From positions 336,566 through 400,565 of the forward strand of contig JALOAI010000001.1 in assembly GCA_023228945.1 (NCBI GenBank): a DNA stretch of 64,000 nucleotides, read 5' to 3'. Positions within the stretch are counted from its first letter, which is position 1. Every line of letters begins with the position of its first letter. The translations under genes and the position numbers were made by a program. A model generated the notes under the pieces. The model ran no database searches. It had not been told where the DNA came from and worked only from the letters and a program-made list of their open reading frames with translations. This document shows, piece by piece, positions 16,622 through 25,738 of the stretch. This DNA is from Pigmentiphaga sp. GTDB taxonomy: Bacteria > Pseudomonadota > Gammaproteobacteria > Burkholderiales > Burkholderiaceae_B.

Positions 16622-17382
16622 TGCCGCGTTGGAGCCGCCCGTTTCTCCTGGCACTGGTTCTGGCCTGGCTTGCCATCGTCGCCGCGATCGTGGTCATGCC
16701 CGCCCGCTGGCTGATCAGCCTGCTTCCCGCCTCCTGGCCGGTGGCCGTGGTCGACGCTTCGGGGTCGTTGTGGCGTGGTACCGCCCTGGTCGCCCTGGGC
16801 CCGCCCGGCGCCCGCACGACGCTGCCCGCCCCCGTCAGCTGGCGCCTCGACTGGCAATCCGGCCCCCGCTTGCAACTTCAGCATCCCTGGCTCGATTGCC
16901 AGTTGGGCCTGCGGCCGGGCCTCGGCTCGCTGGGGCTTTCGCCCTGCACCCTGCGCTTGCCGGCGGCGGCCCTGGCCACGCTGGGCGCGCCGCTCAATAC
17001 GCTGAAGCCGGCGGGCCAGCTCTCGCTGCGCTGGCCGGGACTTCGCCTTCCGTATCGCGGCCTGCCGGCCGCAGGCGAAGTCATGCAGCTCGATTGGACC
17101 CAGGCCGGCTCCGCCCTCTCGAACGTCCGGCCCCTGGGCCACTATCGCGTCACGCTCGCCAGCACCGGCCAACGGCTCGAGATCGCGCTCGCCACCGTAT
17201 CGGGTCCGCTGGTCCTGGAAGGCGCCGGCAACCTGGACCCTCGCGGCGGCTTCAACTTCCGCGGAGAAGCCAGGCCTGCGCCGGATATCGCCGCCAGCAC
17301 CGTTGCCGGCCTGCAAACTTTGTTGTCCGGTATCGGCCGCCGCTCCGGAGAGGCTACACTTCTACAAGTCGGCCGCCTCTAA
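16618..17382 (+). CDS. gspN: Type II secretion protein GspN
   Basis: A 254-residue protein with an N-terminal membrane anchor (about 8-32) and a periplasmic domain of the T2SSN family: PARWLISLLPASWPVAVVDASGSLWRG matches the family start, and WRLDWQSGPRLQLQHPW is the next block. GspN is an accessory component found in only some type II systems; its role is unclear. ATG overlaps the gspM stop (ATGA), and gspD follows after 26 bases, so it lies within the same operon. Confidence 0.88.
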   Translation: MMPRWSRPFLLALVLAWLAIVAAIVVMPARWLISLLPASWPVAVVDASGSLWRGTALVALGPPGARTTLPAPVSWRLDWQSGPRLQLQHPWLDCQLGLRPGLGSLGLSPCTLRLPAAALATLGAPLNTLKPAGQLSLRWPGLRLPYRGLPAAGEVMQLDWTQAGSALSNVRPLGHYRVTLASTGQRLEIALATVSGPLVLEGAGNLDPRGGFNFRGEARPAPDIAASTVAGLQTLLSGIGRRSGEATLLQVGRL

Positions 17383-17408
17383 CGCCGCCGCGCCATTTCT
17401 CCCTACCC

Positions 17409-19916
17409 ATGATCCCGACCTCCCAGCTCTCGCGCGTCACCCATTCCGCTTCATGCCAGAGTCGCCCGGCCTGGCGGCCCGCCCTGCTCGCCGCCGCCGT
17501 CGCCCTTTGCCTGGCGGCTCCGATCCAGGCGGTCGTGGCGCAAACCGGCCAGGGCAGCCGCGCCGCCCAGGACGAAAGCGTGACGCTCAACTTCGTCGAG
17601 GCCGAGCTCGATGCCGTGGTGCGCGCGCTGGGGCACTTTACCGGCAAGACCTTTCTGATCGACCCTCGCGTCAAGGGCCAGCTCACCTTGGTGTCCGAGC
17701 GACCGGTCAGCCGCGACATCGCCTACCGCATGCTGCTGGGCGCCCTGCGCATGCAAGGTTATGCGGTCGTCGAAGCCGATGGCATCGCCCGCGTGGTCCC
17801 CGAGGCCGACGCCAAGCTCCAGGGCAGCGCGGTGGCCGCCACCGGCGCCGGCATCCCGCAAGGCGATCAGCTCATCACCCGGGTCTTCACCCTGCAGTTC
17901 GAGAACGCCGCCAATCTGGTGCCGGTCCTGCGGCCCATGATTTCGCCCAATAATCCGATCAACGCCTATCCGGGCAACAACACGCTGGTGATCACCGATT
18001 ACGCGGGCAACCTCAACCGCATCGCCGAAGTCATCGCCAGCGTCGATACGCCACGCTCCACCGATACCGATGTGGTGCGCCTGCGCTACGCGGTGGCGGT
18101 CGATCTGGCCGATCAGCTCTCGCGCCTGCTCAACACCGGCAGCAATGATCCCGCCCAGCGCGTCGTGGTCATTGCCGAGCCCCGCAGCAACAGCCTGATG
18201 CTGCGTTCGAGCAGCCCGGCGCGCACCCAGCTGGCGCTGGATCTCATCCGCCAGCTCGACACTCCCGAAGCGGCCACCGCCAACATGCACGTGGTTACGC
18301 TGCGCAATGCCGAAGCCGTCCGGCTGGCGGAGGTCTTGCGCGGTGTGCTCACCGGCCAAAGCCAGGGCTCCACCACCGACTCGGGCATGCTGAGCGACAG
18401 CGAAGGCAGCGGCGCCGGCCTCTCCGGCGGCGGCTCGGGCCTGGGGTCCACCGGCAGCGGCGGCATCGGCGCCGGCAGCGCGCTGGGCGCCGCCACCAAC
18501 CGCCAGGGTGGCGGCACCACCGGTGGCTTCGATGGCTCGGGCAACAACAACGCGTCCACCACCTTCAGCGGCGGCGGCGCCACCGTGCATGCCGATCCCA
18601 CCACCAACACGCTGATCATCACGGCCCCGCCGCCGATTTATCGCAATCTGCGCAACGTCATCGACCAGCTCGACGTCCGCCGTCCGCAAGTGTTCGTCGA
18701 AAGCCTGATCGTCGAGATCATCAGCAGCGACGCCGCCGAGTTCGGCATCCAGTGGATGTTCGGCCTGGGCAACATCGATCGCGGCGGCGTGAGCGCCATC
18801 GGCGGCAGCACCTTTGGCGGCACCGGCAGCAACTTGCTGCAGGTAGCGGCCAACCCCGCCAGCCTGGGCTCGGGGCTGAGCCTGGGCGTGATCGACGGCA
18901 CCATCAATCTTCCCGGCGTGGGCCGCATCCTCAACCTGGGTTTTCTGGCTCGCGCCCTCGAGAGCCGCGGCAACGCCAACATCCTGTCCACCCCCAACCT
19001 GCTGACGCTCAACAACGAAGAAGCCAGCATCATGGTCGGGCGCAACATTCCCTTCCCCACCGGCCAATATACCCAGGCGGGCATCGGCGGCATCAATCCG
19101 TTCCAGACCATCGAGCGGCAGGATGTCGGCCTGCAGTTGCGCATCCGGCCCCAGGTTTCGGAAGGCGGTACGATCAAGCTGGCCATCCACCAGGAAGTCA
19201 GCAATATCGACCACTCCGTCACCGGGGTCTCGGCCGATCTCGGCGTGGTCACCAACAAGCGCGAAGTCAAGACCAACGTGCTCGTGGACGACGGCCAGAT
19301 CATCGTGCTCGGCGGCCTGCTCGAAGACAGCGTGACGGGCAACCGGGATCAGGTCCCGGGCCTGGGCGATGTGCCCCTGCTGGGCAATCTTTTCCGCTAC
19401 GACACGCGTTCGCGTACCAAAACCAACCTGATGATCTTCCTCAGGCCATACGTCGTGCGCGATGCCGACGCCACCCGCCTGACCGCCGAACGCTACGACC
19501 TCATGCGTCAGATGCAACCCGAGAATATGCCGCCCGACCATTGGCTGTTGCCGGATCTCGGTCTGCCCGCCTTGCCGCCGCGCCTGGCCGGCGCCGGCGA
19601 CGTGCTACCCGCCAGCGCGAGCCATAAGGCGCCCGAGGACGCCATGGTGATCGCCCAGGATCCCGCCGCGATTTATTCCAGCCGTGGTTCCAACGTCATC
19701 CTGGCGGCCACCCTGGCTTCCGAGAGCCTGGCGCAGCAGGCCATGCAGCAGATCACCCGGAGCGGCTTCGCCCCCTACGTCCAGGTGGTGCGCCAGCACG
19801 AGAACCCTTTCTATCAGGTCTATATCCGTGTGGCGCGCGACGCCACCACCACCGATACGGCCATCGACGGGCTGCGCCAGCTGGGCTTCGTTCCCGAACT
19901 GCTGGTTCGGCCCTGA
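17409..19916 (+). CDS. gspD: Type II secretion secretin GspD with C-terminal SPOR-like domain
   Basis: Forms the outer-membrane channel. The 835-residue protein has a signal peptide (cleavage near AVVAQ, residue 45), N0 domain (VTLNFVEAELDAVVRALGHF), N1-N3 domains split by a Gly/Ser/Asn-rich linker near residues 325-385, and the secretin core with VPGLGDVPLLGNLFRYD near residue 660. The usual end is followed by about 140 extra residues; the last 73 (763-835) follow the strand-helix-strand-strand-helix-strand pattern of SPOR domains (VILAATLASESLAQQAM, FAPYVQVV, FYQVYIRVARDA, AIDGLRQLGFVPELLV). SPOR domains bind denuded peptidoglycan. That extension is inferred and unusual for GspD. Confidence 0.94.
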   Translation: MIPTSQLSRVTHSASCQSRPAWRPALLAAAVALCLAAPIQAVVAQTGQGSRAAQDESVTLNFVEAELDAVVRALGHFTGKTFLIDPRVKGQLTLVSERPVSRDIAYRMLLGALRMQGYAVVEADGIARVVPEADAKLQGSAVAATGAGIPQGDQLITRVFTLQFENAANLVPVLRPMISPNNPINAYPGNNTLVITDYAGNLNRIAEVIASVDTPRSTDTDVVRLRYAVAVDLADQLSRLLNTGSNDPAQRVVVIAEPRSNSLMLRSSSPARTQLALDLIRQLDTPEAATANMHVVTLRNAEAVRLAEVLRGVLTGQSQGSTTDSGMLSDSEGSGAGLSGGGSGLGSTGSGGIGAGSALGAATNRQGGGTTGGFDGSGNNNASTTFSGGGATVHADPTTNTLIITAPPPIYRNLRNVIDQLDVRRPQVFVESLIVEIISSDAAEFGIQWMFGLGNIDRGGVSAIGGSTFGGTGSNLLQVAANPASLGSGLSLGVIDGTINLPGVGRILNLGFLARALESRGNANILSTPNLLTLNNEEASIMVGRNIPFPTGQYTQAGIGGINPFQTIERQDVGLQLRIRPQVSEGGTIKLAIHQEVSNIDHSVTGVSADLGVVTNKREVKTNVLVDDGQIIVLGGLLEDSVTGNRDQVPGLGDVPLLGNLFRYDTRSRTKTNLMIFLRPYVVRDADATRLTAERYDLMRQMQPENMPPDHWLLPDLGLPALPPRLAGAGDVLPASASHKAPEDAMVIAQDPAAIYSSRGSNVILAATLASESLAQQAMQQITRSGFAPYVQVVRQHENPFYQVYIRVARDATTTDTAIDGLRQLGFVPELLVRP

Positions 19917-19931
19917 TCCGCGAGGCGCCCC

Positions 19932-21368
19932 GTGCATCCGCTGCCGTATTCCTGGGCCCGCAGCCAGCGGGCCCTGCTCACCCAGAAACCCGAGGGCGCC
20001 ATTCTCATGGTGAGCCCGCGCACCCCCGCGTGGGCGGTGGCCGAGGTTCAACGCCAGTTCGGCCGCGTGGAACTCCAACGAGTCGGCGACGGCGAGCTCG
20101 AAACCCGGCTGGCCGCCGCCTATGCGGATCTCAGCAGCGACGCCGCCGCGGTCATGGACGCCGCCGAGAACGAGATCGATCTCGATCGCCTGCTGCAGGA
20201 GATCCCGGAAGTCGAGGATCTGCTCGAGACCCAGGACGACGCGCCGGTGATCCGCATGATCAACGCGCTGTTCACCCAGGCCGCGCGCGACGGCGCGAGC
20301 GACATTCACATCGAGCCGTTCGAAACCCACTCCACGGTACGCTACCGGGTCGACGGGACGCTGCGCGACGTGGTCAGCCCGCGCCGCGCCCTGCACGCCG
20401 CACTGGTGTCGCGCATCAAGATCATGGCGCAACTCGACATCGCCGAAAAGCGCCTGCCGCAAGATGGCCGCATCGCCTTGCGCGTGGGCGGCCGGCCGAT
20501 CGACGTGCGCGTCTCCACGCTACCCACCGGGCATGGCGAGCGCGCGGTGCTGCGGCTGCTCGACAAGCAGGCCGGCCGATTGCAGTTGGAGAAGCTCGGG
20601 ATGGCGTCCGACACCTTGCAAACACTCGATCGCCTCATCCACCAGCCGCACGGCATCGTGCTCGTGACCGGACCCACCGGCAGCGGCAAGACGACAACGC
20701 TCTACGCCGCCCTGGGCCGCCTCGACGCCAGTACCACCAATATCCTGACGGTCGAAGACCCCATCGAATACGATCTGCCCGGCATCAGCCAAACCCAGGT
20801 CAATGCCAAGATCGACATGCACTTCGCCACCGCACTGCGGGCCATCCTGCGCCAGGATCCGGACGTCGTCATGATCGGCGAGATCCGCGATCTGGAAACC
20901 GCGCAGATCGCGGTGCAAGCCTCCCTCACCGGCCACCTGGTGCTGGCCACCCTGCATACCAACGATGCCGTGTCGGCCGTCACCCGTCTGACCGATATGG
21001 GCATCGAACCCTTCCTGCTGTCGTCTTCGCTCCTTGGGGTGCTGGCGCAGCGCCTGGTCCGCTGCCTGTGCCAGCACTGCCGCGAACCCGTGGCCCACGA
21101 CCAAGACACCGGCGCCCCGGTGCAGTGGCGCGCCGTCGGCTGCCCGACCTGCAACCATAGCGGCTACCAGGGCCGCACCGGCATCCACGAACTCTTCGTC
21201 ATCGACGACGAGCTCCGCCGCCTGGTCCACGAAGACGCCGGCGAACAAGCGCTGCGCGACGCCGCGGCCCGCCACGGCATGCGCACCATGCGCGAGGATG
21301 GCCAGCGCTGGGTAAGCCGGGGCAGCACCTCGCCGGAAGAAATCATCCGCGTGACTCGAGATACATGA
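19932..21368 (+). CDS. gspE: Type II secretion ATPase GspE
   Basis: A 478-residue cytoplasmic hexameric ATPase that powers pseudopilus extension. It has an N-terminal domain that binds GspL, ASDIHIEPFE of the N2 domain near residue 118, Walker A GPTGSGKTTT near 247-256, the Asp box DPIEYDLPGI, Walker B-like DVVMIGEIRD near 315, the His box LATLHTNDA, and a tetracysteine zinc motif (CLCQHC and CPTC) near 377-401. The start is GTG at 19932, 15 bases after gspD. Its stop overlaps the serB ATG (ATGA). Confidence 0.96.
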   Translation: MHPLPYSWARSQRALLTQKPEGAILMVSPRTPAWAVAEVQRQFGRVELQRVGDGELETRLAAAYADLSSDAAAVMDAAENEIDLDRLLQEIPEVEDLLETQDDAPVIRMINALFTQAARDGASDIHIEPFETHSTVRYRVDGTLRDVVSPRRALHAALVSRIKIMAQLDIAEKRLPQDGRIALRVGGRPIDVRVSTLPTGHGERAVLRLLDKQAGRLQLEKLGMASDTLQTLDRLIHQPHGIVLVTGPTGSGKTTTLYAALGRLDASTTNILTVEDPIEYDLPGISQTQVNAKIDMHFATALRAILRQDPDVVMIGEIRDLETAQIAVQASLTGHLVLATLHTNDAVSAVTRLTDMGIEPFLLSSSLLGVLAQRLVRCLCQHCREPVAHDQDTGAPVQWRAVGCPTCNHSGYQGRTGIHELFVIDDELRRLVHEDAGEQALRDAAARHGMRTMREDGQRWVSRGSTSPEEIIRVTRDT

Positions 21369-22228
21369 ACCTGATCCTGCAAGGCCCCGGCCTGACTCTT
21401 TCTCAAGCCGAAACCATCGGCAATTTGGTACACGCCCGGTCTGTGGTGGAACTCGGCCCGGCGGCCGTGCGCCTGGTCGGCGTCGAGGCCGACGACGCCA
21501 TGCGCCAACTCGTGGCCGAGCACAGCGCCGCGGCCAATCTCGACTTCGCCTTCGTGCCCGCCGGCTATCGACTCGCGGACTTCCGCGTGCTGGCCATGGA
21601 TATGGACTCCACGCTCATCAACATCGAATGCATCGACGAAATCGCGGATGCCGTGGGCGTCAAGCCCCAGGTGGCAGCCATCACCGAAGCGGCGATGCGC
21701 GGCGAGATCGCCGATTTCGCCGACAGTCTGCGGCGCCGCGTCGCTCTGCTCGAGGGCGTGCCTGCCCATGCGCTGGAAACCGTCTATACCGAACGCCTGC
21801 GCCTCAATCCCGGAGCCGAAGCCCTGGTCGGGGCGGCCCATGCCGCCGGTGTTACCACTTTGCTGGTGTCGGGTGGCTTCACATTCTTCACGCAACGTCT
21901 GCAGGCCCGGCTGGCGCTGGGCGCCGCCCACGCCAACGAACTCGACATCGTCGATGGCCGGCTGACTGGGCGCGTCCTGGGCACCATTCTGGACGCCGAG
22001 GGCAAGGCGGCGCACCTGCGCCGCCTGTGCGCCTCGCTGGGCGCCGACCCACGGCACCAGGCCATCGCCATCGGTGACGGCGCCAACGATCTGCGGATGA
22101 TGGCCGAGGCCGCCGTCAGCGTGGCCTATCGCGCCAAGCCCGCGGTGCGGGCCGCGGCCACCTACTCATTGAGCGTGAGCGGCCTGGACGGCGTGCTGAA
22201 TTGGTTCGAGGATACCGCCGGCGCCTGA
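21365..22228 (+). CDS. serB: Phosphoserine phosphatase
   Basis: Catalyses the last step of serine synthesis, phosphoserine to serine. The 287-residue HAD-family enzyme has the nucleophile motif DMDST (Asp79, general acid Asp81), the substrate loop, LLVSGGFTFF (motif II) and IGDGANDLRMM (motif III), with a regulatory N-terminal part of about 75 residues. ATG overlaps the gspE stop by four bases, so it is probably co-translated with the secretion genes although the functions are unrelated; I infer accidental operon fusion. Repeat family A follows its stop. Confidence 0.96.
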   Translation: MNLILQGPGLTLSQAETIGNLVHARSVVELGPAAVRLVGVEADDAMRQLVAEHSAAANLDFAFVPAGYRLADFRVLAMDMDSTLINIECIDEIADAVGVKPQVAAITEAAMRGEIADFADSLRRRVALLEGVPAHALETVYTERLRLNPGAEALVGAAHAAGVTTLLVSGGFTFFTQRLQARLALGAAHANELDIVDGRLTGRVLGTILDAEGKAAHLRRLCASLGADPRHQAIAIGDGANDLRMMAEAAVSVAYRAKPAVRAAATYSLSVSGLDGVLNWFEDTAGA

Positions 22229-22240
22229 ATAATACTGCCG

Positions 22241-22364
22241 TGAAGAACTCCGGCCTTTCGGCCTGAGCTTCTCCGCCACCATGCAGGGGAGCCTTCGGCT
22301 CCAGTCGCTTTAGCCTCGCTTACCTCGCCGTGAACGACGAGGCTTGCGCTTAGGCGCGTGGTCA
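22241..22364 (+). repeat. Dispersed repeat family A, copy 2
   Basis: It begins TGAAGAACTCCGGCC, contains GAGCTTCTCCGCCACCA and GGAGCCTTCGGCTCCAG blocks shared with copy 1, and ends GAGGCTTGCGCTTAGGC then GCGTGGTCA. Its last three bases are the stop codon of phaR, and it starts 13 bases after the serB stop, so it fills the whole gap between two convergent genes. Confidence 0.75.
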
Positions 22365-22925
22365 GGTATCGGAGCCGCCGCCAGGCGGCTTGCCGAACGG
22401 GAAGTTGGCCATCATGTTGCGAGTTTGGTCTTGCAACTGGTCCTGCATCTGTACGAACAAATTCTTGCTCTGGTCGATGTAGTTGTTCATCATGTTCTGC
22501 AACATGGGCGCCTGCACCGTCATGAACTGTGCCCAGGCCTCGGGGCCGAACTGCGGATTGCCATACAAAGACTTGGATTGCTCGGCAAGGCGATTCTGGA
22601 TATCCATGAAAGCCTGGATGTTTTTCTCGAGGTAGGAACCCATCACGCCCTGCATCGCATGGCCGTAAAAACGGATGATCTGCGCCAGCATCGCCGATGT
22701 GAACATCGGCGCTCCGCCGGTTTCTTCTTCGAGGATGATCTGCAACAGAATGCTGCGGGTGATGTCTTCGGCCGACTTGGCATCGACGACTTCGAAAGAC
22801 TCATTGTCGAGCACCAGTTGCTTGACATCGGCCAAAGTGATGTAAGCACTGGTTTGGGTGTCGTACAGACGCCGGTTGGGATATTTTTTGATCAGGCGCG
22901 TGGTGGTCTCGGGGTTTTTCTGCAT
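22362..22925 (-). CDS. phaR: Polyhydroxyalkanoate synthesis repressor PhaR
   Basis: A 187-residue regulator of polyhydroxyalkanoate granule genes. The N-terminal PHB/PHA accumulation DNA-binding domain is clear (RLIKKYPNRRLYDTQTSAYITL near residues 10-31), followed by the PHB_acc repeat regions (IIRFYGHAMQGVMGSYLEKN; APMLQNMMNNYIDQSKNLF). PhaR binds both nascent polymer and the promoters of phasin and phaR itself. ATG at 22925 gives the family start. It lies 272 bases downstream of phaB, so it may have its own promoter. Its stop codon falls in the last bases of a family A repeat. Confidence 0.95.
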   Translation of the reverse strand: MQKNPETTTRLIKKYPNRRLYDTQTSAYITLADVKQLVLDNESFEVVDAKSAEDITRSILLQIILEEETGGAPMFTSAMLAQIIRFYGHAMQGVMGSYLEKNIQAFMDIQNRLAEQSKSLYGNPQFGPEAWAQFMTVQAPMLQNMMNNYIDQSKNLFVQMQDQLQDQTRNMMANFPFGKPPGGGSDT

Positions 22926-23125
22926 GGTGGGCTCGGCAAATCCGGTGGGGCACCCCGCCGCGCGGGATGAGCGTGATGCAACCATCATACCGCGCTCCCT
23001 TGGCCGGGCAACGGGATGGCCCAGCATGCTGTGCCGGACTCCGGTGGACGACTGCCGGCGGCACCGGTATCGGCGCCGCCCGGAACGAAAAACTCCGGCC
23101 TTGCGGGACCGGAGCGCTTTCCGGC

Positions 23126-23154
23126 CGTTTGCGAAACCAAGGGCTCCGCAAACG
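23126..23154. terminator. Stem-loop after phaB
   Basis: CGTTTGCG at 23126-23133 pairs with CGCAAACG at 23147-23154. It begins 44 bases after the phaB stop on the minus strand and has no T-tract, so a factor-dependent terminator or processing signal is more likely than an intrinsic one. A degenerate family A repeat surrounds it (about 23085-23200). Confidence 0.3.
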
Positions 23155-23197
23155 ACCGTTCATCGAGGTGCAAGGCTTGTGCCTGGACGCACTCGGA

Positions 23198-23935
23198 TTA
23201 GCCCATGTGTAGGCCGCCGTTGAGCGAGAAGTCGGCCCCGGTGGCAAACCCGGCATCGTCGGACGACAGCCAGGTGACCATGGCGCCGATCTCGTCGGGC
23301 GTGCCCAACCGCCGCACCGGGATGGTGGAGACGATCTTGTCGAGCACCTCGGGACGCATCGCACGCACCATATCGGTGCCGATGTAGCCCGGCGACACCG
23401 TGTTCACCGTTACGCCCTTCGAGGCCACTTCCTGGGCCAGCGCCATCGTGAATCCATGGATGCCGGCCTTGGCGGTGGAGTAGTTGGTTTGGCCGAACTG
23501 CCCTTTCTGGCCATTGACCGAACTGATGTTGATGATCCTCCCCCATTGGCGCTCGACCATGTCGTCGATCACCTGCTTGGTGACGTTGAAAAGGCTATTG
23601 AGGTTGGTGTCGATGACCGCGCGCCAGTCTTCGCGGGTCATTTTGCGGAATACGACATCGCGCGTAATGCCCGCGTTATTGACGAGGACATCGACCGGCC
23701 CATGTTCCGCCTTGACCCTGCCGAAGGCGTCGACCGTGGAGTCCCAGTCGGACACGTTGCCGACCGAAGCATAGAAGGTATAGCCTTCGGCGGTCTGTTC
23801 TCTGAGCCAGCGCTCGTGATCGCGGTTGGGGCCGCAACCCGCCACGACCTTGAATCCCTGGCGGGCCAGCCGTTGACAAATGGAGGTTCCGATTCCTCCC
23901 ATTCCACCGGTTACGTATGCCAATTTCCCGTTCAT
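23198..23935 (-). CDS. phaB: Acetoacetyl-CoA reductase
   Basis: Reduces acetoacetyl-CoA to (R)-3-hydroxybutyryl-CoA with NADPH, giving the monomer for PhaC. The 245-residue short-chain dehydrogenase has the cofactor motif VTGGMGGIGTSI (9-20), NNAG (86-89), and catalytic Ser138/Ser139, Tyr152 and Lys156 in the NYSTAKAG motif. QFGQTNYSTAKAGIHGF is typical of PhaB. It lies between phaC (78 bases upstream) and phaR. No beta-ketothiolase gene (phaA) is in the block. Confidence 0.95.
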   Translation of the reverse strand: MNGKLAYVTGGMGGIGTSICQRLARQGFKVVAGCGPNRDHERWLREQTAEGYTFYASVGNVSDWDSTVDAFGRVKAEHGPVDVLVNNAGITRDVVFRKMTREDWRAVIDTNLNSLFNVTKQVIDDMVERQWGRIINISSVNGQKGQFGQTNYSTAKAGIHGFTMALAQEVASKGVTVNTVSPGYIGTDMVRAMRPEVLDKIVSTIPVRRLGTPDEIGAMVTWLSSDDAGFATGADFSLNGGLHMG

Positions 23936-24013
23936 GGGAACATCTCCTGGTTATGCTGCACAGACAAACTCATGCAGCGATCTTGAAGGTAGCGGTCAAA
24001 GCCGTTGCGCGAG

Positions 24014-25681
24014 CTAGACGGCGCGAACCCTGACGTAGCTGCCCGGCGCGGCTTCAGCCTCCGGATAATCGGCATTGCCCAGCCGGGCCGGCGCCTTGAC
24101 GCGGCGGCCGGAGTGCGGCGTGAGCCAGGTCGTCCAGTCGGTCCACCAACTGCCCGGTTGTTCTTCGGCGGCGCCGAACCATGCGTCGGCTGCCGGAAAA
24201 TCGCCATCGGGCTGATGCACCCAATGGCAGCGCTTGCCGGCGGCGGGCGGGTTGATCACGCCGGCGATATGGCCAGAAGCTCCCAGGACGAAACGTTGGG
24301 GCCCGGACAACACGCGAGTGGAGGCATAGGCGGAACGCCAGGGCACGATGTGATCGTCGCGCGAGGCGTACACATAGGCCGGGACATCGATGGCGCCAAG
24401 ATCGAGCGGCACGCCCGCCACCGTGATCTTGCCGGGCTGCACGAGATTATTCTCGAGATAGGTATTGCGCAGATACCAGCTGAAGAACGGCCCCGGCAGA
24501 TTCGTGCTGTCGGCGTTCCAGTACAAAAGATCGAAAGCCCTGGGCTTCTCGCCCTTGAGGTAGTTGTCGACCACGTAGTTCCAGACCAGTTCGTTGGGCC
24601 TCAGGAACGAAAAGGTGGAAGCCAGTTCGCGCGCGGGCAACAGCCCCCCTTGCCCCATCTGGGCCTCGCGCATGGCGACCTGGGCTTCATCGATGAAAAC
24701 ATCGAGCACCCCGGTTTCGGAGAAATCGAGGAAGGACGTGAGCAAGGTGAGCGAAGCAACCGGATCGAGACCCTGCGCCCGTGCCACCGCCAAGGCGCTG
24801 GCCAGCAAGGTGCCGCCCACGCAGAAGCCCATGGCGTTGACCTGCTTCTGGCGGCTGATCGAGCCCGCCACGGCCAAGGCGGTCAGTACGCCATCGCGTA
24901 CGTAGTCGTCCCAGCCGGCCTGGAGAATGCCGTCGGTGTCGGTGGGGAGCGGGTTGCGCCACGACACCAGAAACACCGTGAATCCTTGCTCGACCAGGTG
25001 GCGGACCAGCGAATTATGAGGCTGGAGGTCGAGGATGTAATACTTGTTGATGCAGGGCGGCACGATCACCAGCGGACGCGCATGCACCGTGGCGGTGGCG
25101 GGCGCATACTGGATCACTTGCATGATCGTGTTCTGGTAGACGACGCTGCCGGGCGTGATGGCCACGTTGCGGCCCACCTCGAACTGGCTTTCGTCGGTTT
25201 GCGAAATGCGGCCTTTTTGAATGTCGCCCATGAGGTTGGCCAGGCCGACGCACAGGGTTTCGCCTTTGGACTCCACCAGGCGCTGCTGGGCATCGGGGTT
25301 GAGCGCGAGGAAATTGGCGGGCGACATCGCGTCGACCCATTGCTCGATGGCAAAGCGGATGCGTTGTTTGACCGCGGGCTCGACGTTCAGGGCATCGGCC
25401 ATCCTCAACAATGTACGCGACGACAAAAGATAGGACTGCGCCGTGAAGTAACTGGCGGGATTCGCCTGCCATGCCGCGGCGCGGAAGCGGCGATCGTTGA
25501 TCGGCGCGCGCTCTCCTCCCTGGAACAAAGCCATCCATTCCTGGGCGAACGTCTGCTGAATATCGGCCAGGGCCTCGGTGGGAAGCTGGGCTTGCAGCCA
25601 AGCCATGGCCGGGAACGGAACGGAAGGAAAGGCTGGCGTCATGGGACGTTCGTCAAAGTTAGTAACGGTTCTATGGTGCAT
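24014..25681 (-). CDS. phaC: Class I polyhydroxyalkanoate synthase
   Basis: Polymerises 3-hydroxyacyl-CoA into polyester granules. The 555-residue alpha/beta-hydrolase has the lipase-like box GFCVGG with nucleophile Cys287, Asp443 in DDHIVPW and His471 in ASGHIAGVINP; the spacing of Asp and His equals that in the well-studied Cupriavidus enzyme. The N-terminal PhaC domain (residues about 65-230) includes NPDAQQRLVES. The start is uncertain: ATG at 25681 is the longest; ATG at 25642 (MTPAFPSVPF) is also possible and neither has a strong Shine-Dalgarno. It is part of the phaC-phaB-phaR set. Confidence 0.95.
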   Translation of the reverse strand: MHHRTVTNFDERPMTPAFPSVPFPAMAWLQAQLPTEALADIQQTFAQEWMALFQGGERAPINDRRFRAAAWQANPASYFTAQSYLLSSRTLLRMADALNVEPAVKQRIRFAIEQWVDAMSPANFLALNPDAQQRLVESKGETLCVGLANLMGDIQKGRISQTDESQFEVGRNVAITPGSVVYQNTIMQVIQYAPATATVHARPLVIVPPCINKYYILDLQPHNSLVRHLVEQGFTVFLVSWRNPLPTDTDGILQAGWDDYVRDGVLTALAVAGSISRQKQVNAMGFCVGGTLLASALAVARAQGLDPVASLTLLTSFLDFSETGVLDVFIDEAQVAMREAQMGQGGLLPARELASTFSFLRPNELVWNYVVDNYLKGEKPRAFDLLYWNADSTNLPGPFFSWYLRNTYLENNLVQPGKITVAGVPLDLGAIDVPAYVYASRDDHIVPWRSAYASTRVLSGPQRFVLGASGHIAGVINPPAAGKRCHWVHQPDGDFPAADAWFGAAEEQPGSWWTDWTTWLTPHSGRRVKAPARLGNADYPEAEAAPGSYVRVRAV

Positions 25682-25738
25682 AAGCCGGCCGCGACCGTCA
25701 ACTGCAAGCCAGCATAAGCAAATGTCGTGCCGATTGCG

